Of a stretch of DNA of 30,929 bases, positions 29,912 through 30,929 are shown piece by piece (positions within the stretch are counted from its first letter, which is position 1; each line of letters opens with the position of its first letter). Origin of the DNA: DASPPF01 sp032906705 (GTDB lineage: Archaea; Thermoproteota; Nitrososphaeria; Nitrososphaerales; Gagatemarchaeaceae); assembly GCA_032906705.1 (NCBI GenBank), contig JAJTZC010000014.1, positions 1 through 30,929 of the forward strand, written 5' to 3'. The notes beneath the pieces were generated by a model. It made no database searches. It saw only the letters and a list, made by a program, of their open reading frames with translations, and was not told the DNA's origin. The translations under genes were made by a program, and so were the position numbers.

Positions 29912-30929
29912 ATGGAAGAAGTAACCACAGGCACCAAGATACCAATTTCTAAGATCAAACCACACCCGCTTAACCCTAGAGTCGATTTCACCAAGCTACC
30001 ACCCCAGGACAAGAACGCACCAGAGAACGACGACCCGGTAACGAACAGGCTCATGGCGCTTTCCGAGAGCATCAGGAAGAGCGGCGGGCACCCGTTCAAC
30101 CCGATTCTCGTGAGGCCGTGTAGTGGAGGATACGAGATAATCTGCGGCCACACGCGCTTCAAAGCGATGACAGAAGTCCTTGGCTACGGAGAGCTTGAGG
30201 TGGGGAAGGACCTCGTCGTAAGGGAGATGGACGACGAAGCCGTGGTCAGGGTAATGATCGATGACAACCTGAAAAGGTGGCGGTACAACCCCGCAGAGTT
30301 CGCGGAGGCGCTGAAGCTTCTGGTCAACACCTGCGGTCTGAGCATAAGGGAGGTCGCAAGGCAGTACAACGTCGATCACAAATGGCTGCTCAGGATTCTC
30401 AAAGTTTCGGAGCTGCCTGACAGGGTCAAGGCGAAGGTCGTGTGGGGCAAGGCGAAGACCACCCGGTCGGCCCTGAAGCCTGGGGTCTCAAGGCCCCGGC
30501 CAACCAGGAGTAAGGGAATCATAACGGTGCACCACGCCGAGGAGCTCGCGAAGCTCGAAACCAACCGGCAGAAGGAAGCGGTAGGGCTGGCCATAGAGAA
30601 GCACAGCCTCACGGTGAAGGAGACTGCGCATGTCGTCGACATCCTCGAGAAGAACCCATGGGAACCCGTGGACGACATCGTCCACTTGGTCAGGGCGGCC
30701 AGCAGCGTGACGAGCGGCATCGTCAGCACTCTCGACGTGGAGTTCAACGATTCGCGGATCGCTGACGCGCTCGATGCGGCCGCAAGGGCGGCGAAGGTTA
30801 CTCCCTCAGTGTTCGCGGCCCAGAAGATAGTAGAGGAGCTGGTGAATGATGGATACCTCAAGCGAGACATCCTGCGGCAGAACGAATACAGAGACTGGTA
30901 CGAGAAAGAGGTTCTCTCTGCGCAGGCCT
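29912..30929 (+). CDS. ParB-like protein, 3' truncated by the window edge
   Basis: 339 codons visible from ATG 29912, 9 nt after GGAGG (29898-29902). The N-terminal ParB/sulfiredoxin-like fold begins TKIPISKIKPHPLNPRVD and includes the nucleotide-binding-type motif EIICGHTRFKAM (GHTR for the usual G-E/H-R-R). A helix-turn-helix follows (LSIREVARQYNVDHKWLLRI), then a long C-terminal part still open at 30929. Canonical ParB proteins spread from parS sites by CTP binding and partner with ParA; no ParA gene or parS site is visible here. Plasmid-type ParB-like regulators or nucleases are alternatives. Confidence 0.82.
   Translation, partial: MEEVTTGTKIPISKIKPHPLNPRVDFTKLPPQDKNAPENDDPVTNRLMALSESIRKSGGHPFNPILVRPCSGGYEIICGHTRFKAMTEVLGYGELEVGKDLVVREMDDEAVVRVMIDDNLKRWRYNPAEFAEALKLLVNTCGLSIREVARQYNVDHKWLLRILKVSELPDRVKAKVVWGKAKTTRSALKPGVSRPRPTRSKGIITVHHAEELAKLETNRQKEAVGLAIEKHSLTVKETAHVVDILEKNPWEPVDDIVHLVRAASSVTSGIVSTLDVEFNDSRIADALDAAARAAKVTPSVFAAQKIVEELVNDGYLKRDILRQNEYRDWYEKEVLSAQA

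Noticed and set aside
1..30929. tRNA, rRNA, CRISPR array, insertion sequence or tandem repeat array
   Set aside because: None seen by eye on either strand; intergenic gaps are mostly under 60 bp and the larger ones are explained by small genes.

Overview
The window reads as part of a large archaeal extrachromosomal element (mega-plasmid or large virus), or an integrated copy of one. The archaeal call is an inference. Arg is mostly AGG/AGA and ATA is common for Ile in GC-rich DNA, TTG starts are frequent, Shine-Dalgarno (SD) sequences of the AGGAGG type are strong, and the repair genes fit archaeal or mobile-element families. Every gene I can support lies on the + strand. Genes are packed with 1-25 bp overlaps or short gaps, and most are small and unrecognised. 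I see no rRNA, tRNA, transposase, integrase, CRISPR array, terminase, capsid, portal or replicative polymerase. Both ends cut genes, and there is a 100-N assembly gap at 28098-28197.

Layout. (1) 1-3.3 kb: a MoxR-type AAA+ ATPase (5' truncated), three small genes, and a DUF2201-like protein with an HExxH peptidase-like domain and a VWA domain. (2) 3.3-6.4 kb: small genes of unknown function. (3) 6.36-7.27 kb: a radical SAM enzyme, followed by three small proteins, one a distant paralogue of the gene just before the radical SAM enzyme. (4) 8.9-14.7 kb: two unknown genes, then two tandem paralogous GHKL ATPases of 765 and 713 aa that resemble phage rIIA/Hsp90-like proteins. (5) 14.7-22.4 kb: about 25 very small genes, several with Cys/His clusters. 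This part holds an exact 68-bp repeat, two genes that appear to start at ACG, and places where coding sequence changes frame. (6) 22.4-25.1 kb: a beta-class DNA methyltransferase, a divergent Ku protein and a minimal ATP-dependent DNA ligase, which together look like a mobile NHEJ cassette. (7) 25.7-29.9 kb: a second MoxR/CobS-like ATPase, a DUF3150-like protein and a second HExxH + VWA (CobT-like) protein. (8) 29.9 kb to the end: a ParB-like protein, truncated by the window.

The MoxR-VWA modules probably act as ATP-driven remodelling machines, each pairing a hexameric motor with a VWA partner. Ku and ligase would join double-strand breaks or circularise the element, the methyltransferase would modify DNA, and ParB points to segregation. 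How the GHKL pair, the radical SAM enzyme and the many small proteins fit together is unknown. The most notable points are the paired MoxR-VWA modules with altered Walker B residues, the Ku-ligase cassette, the GHKL pair, and the genes with strong SDs but no usual start codon.
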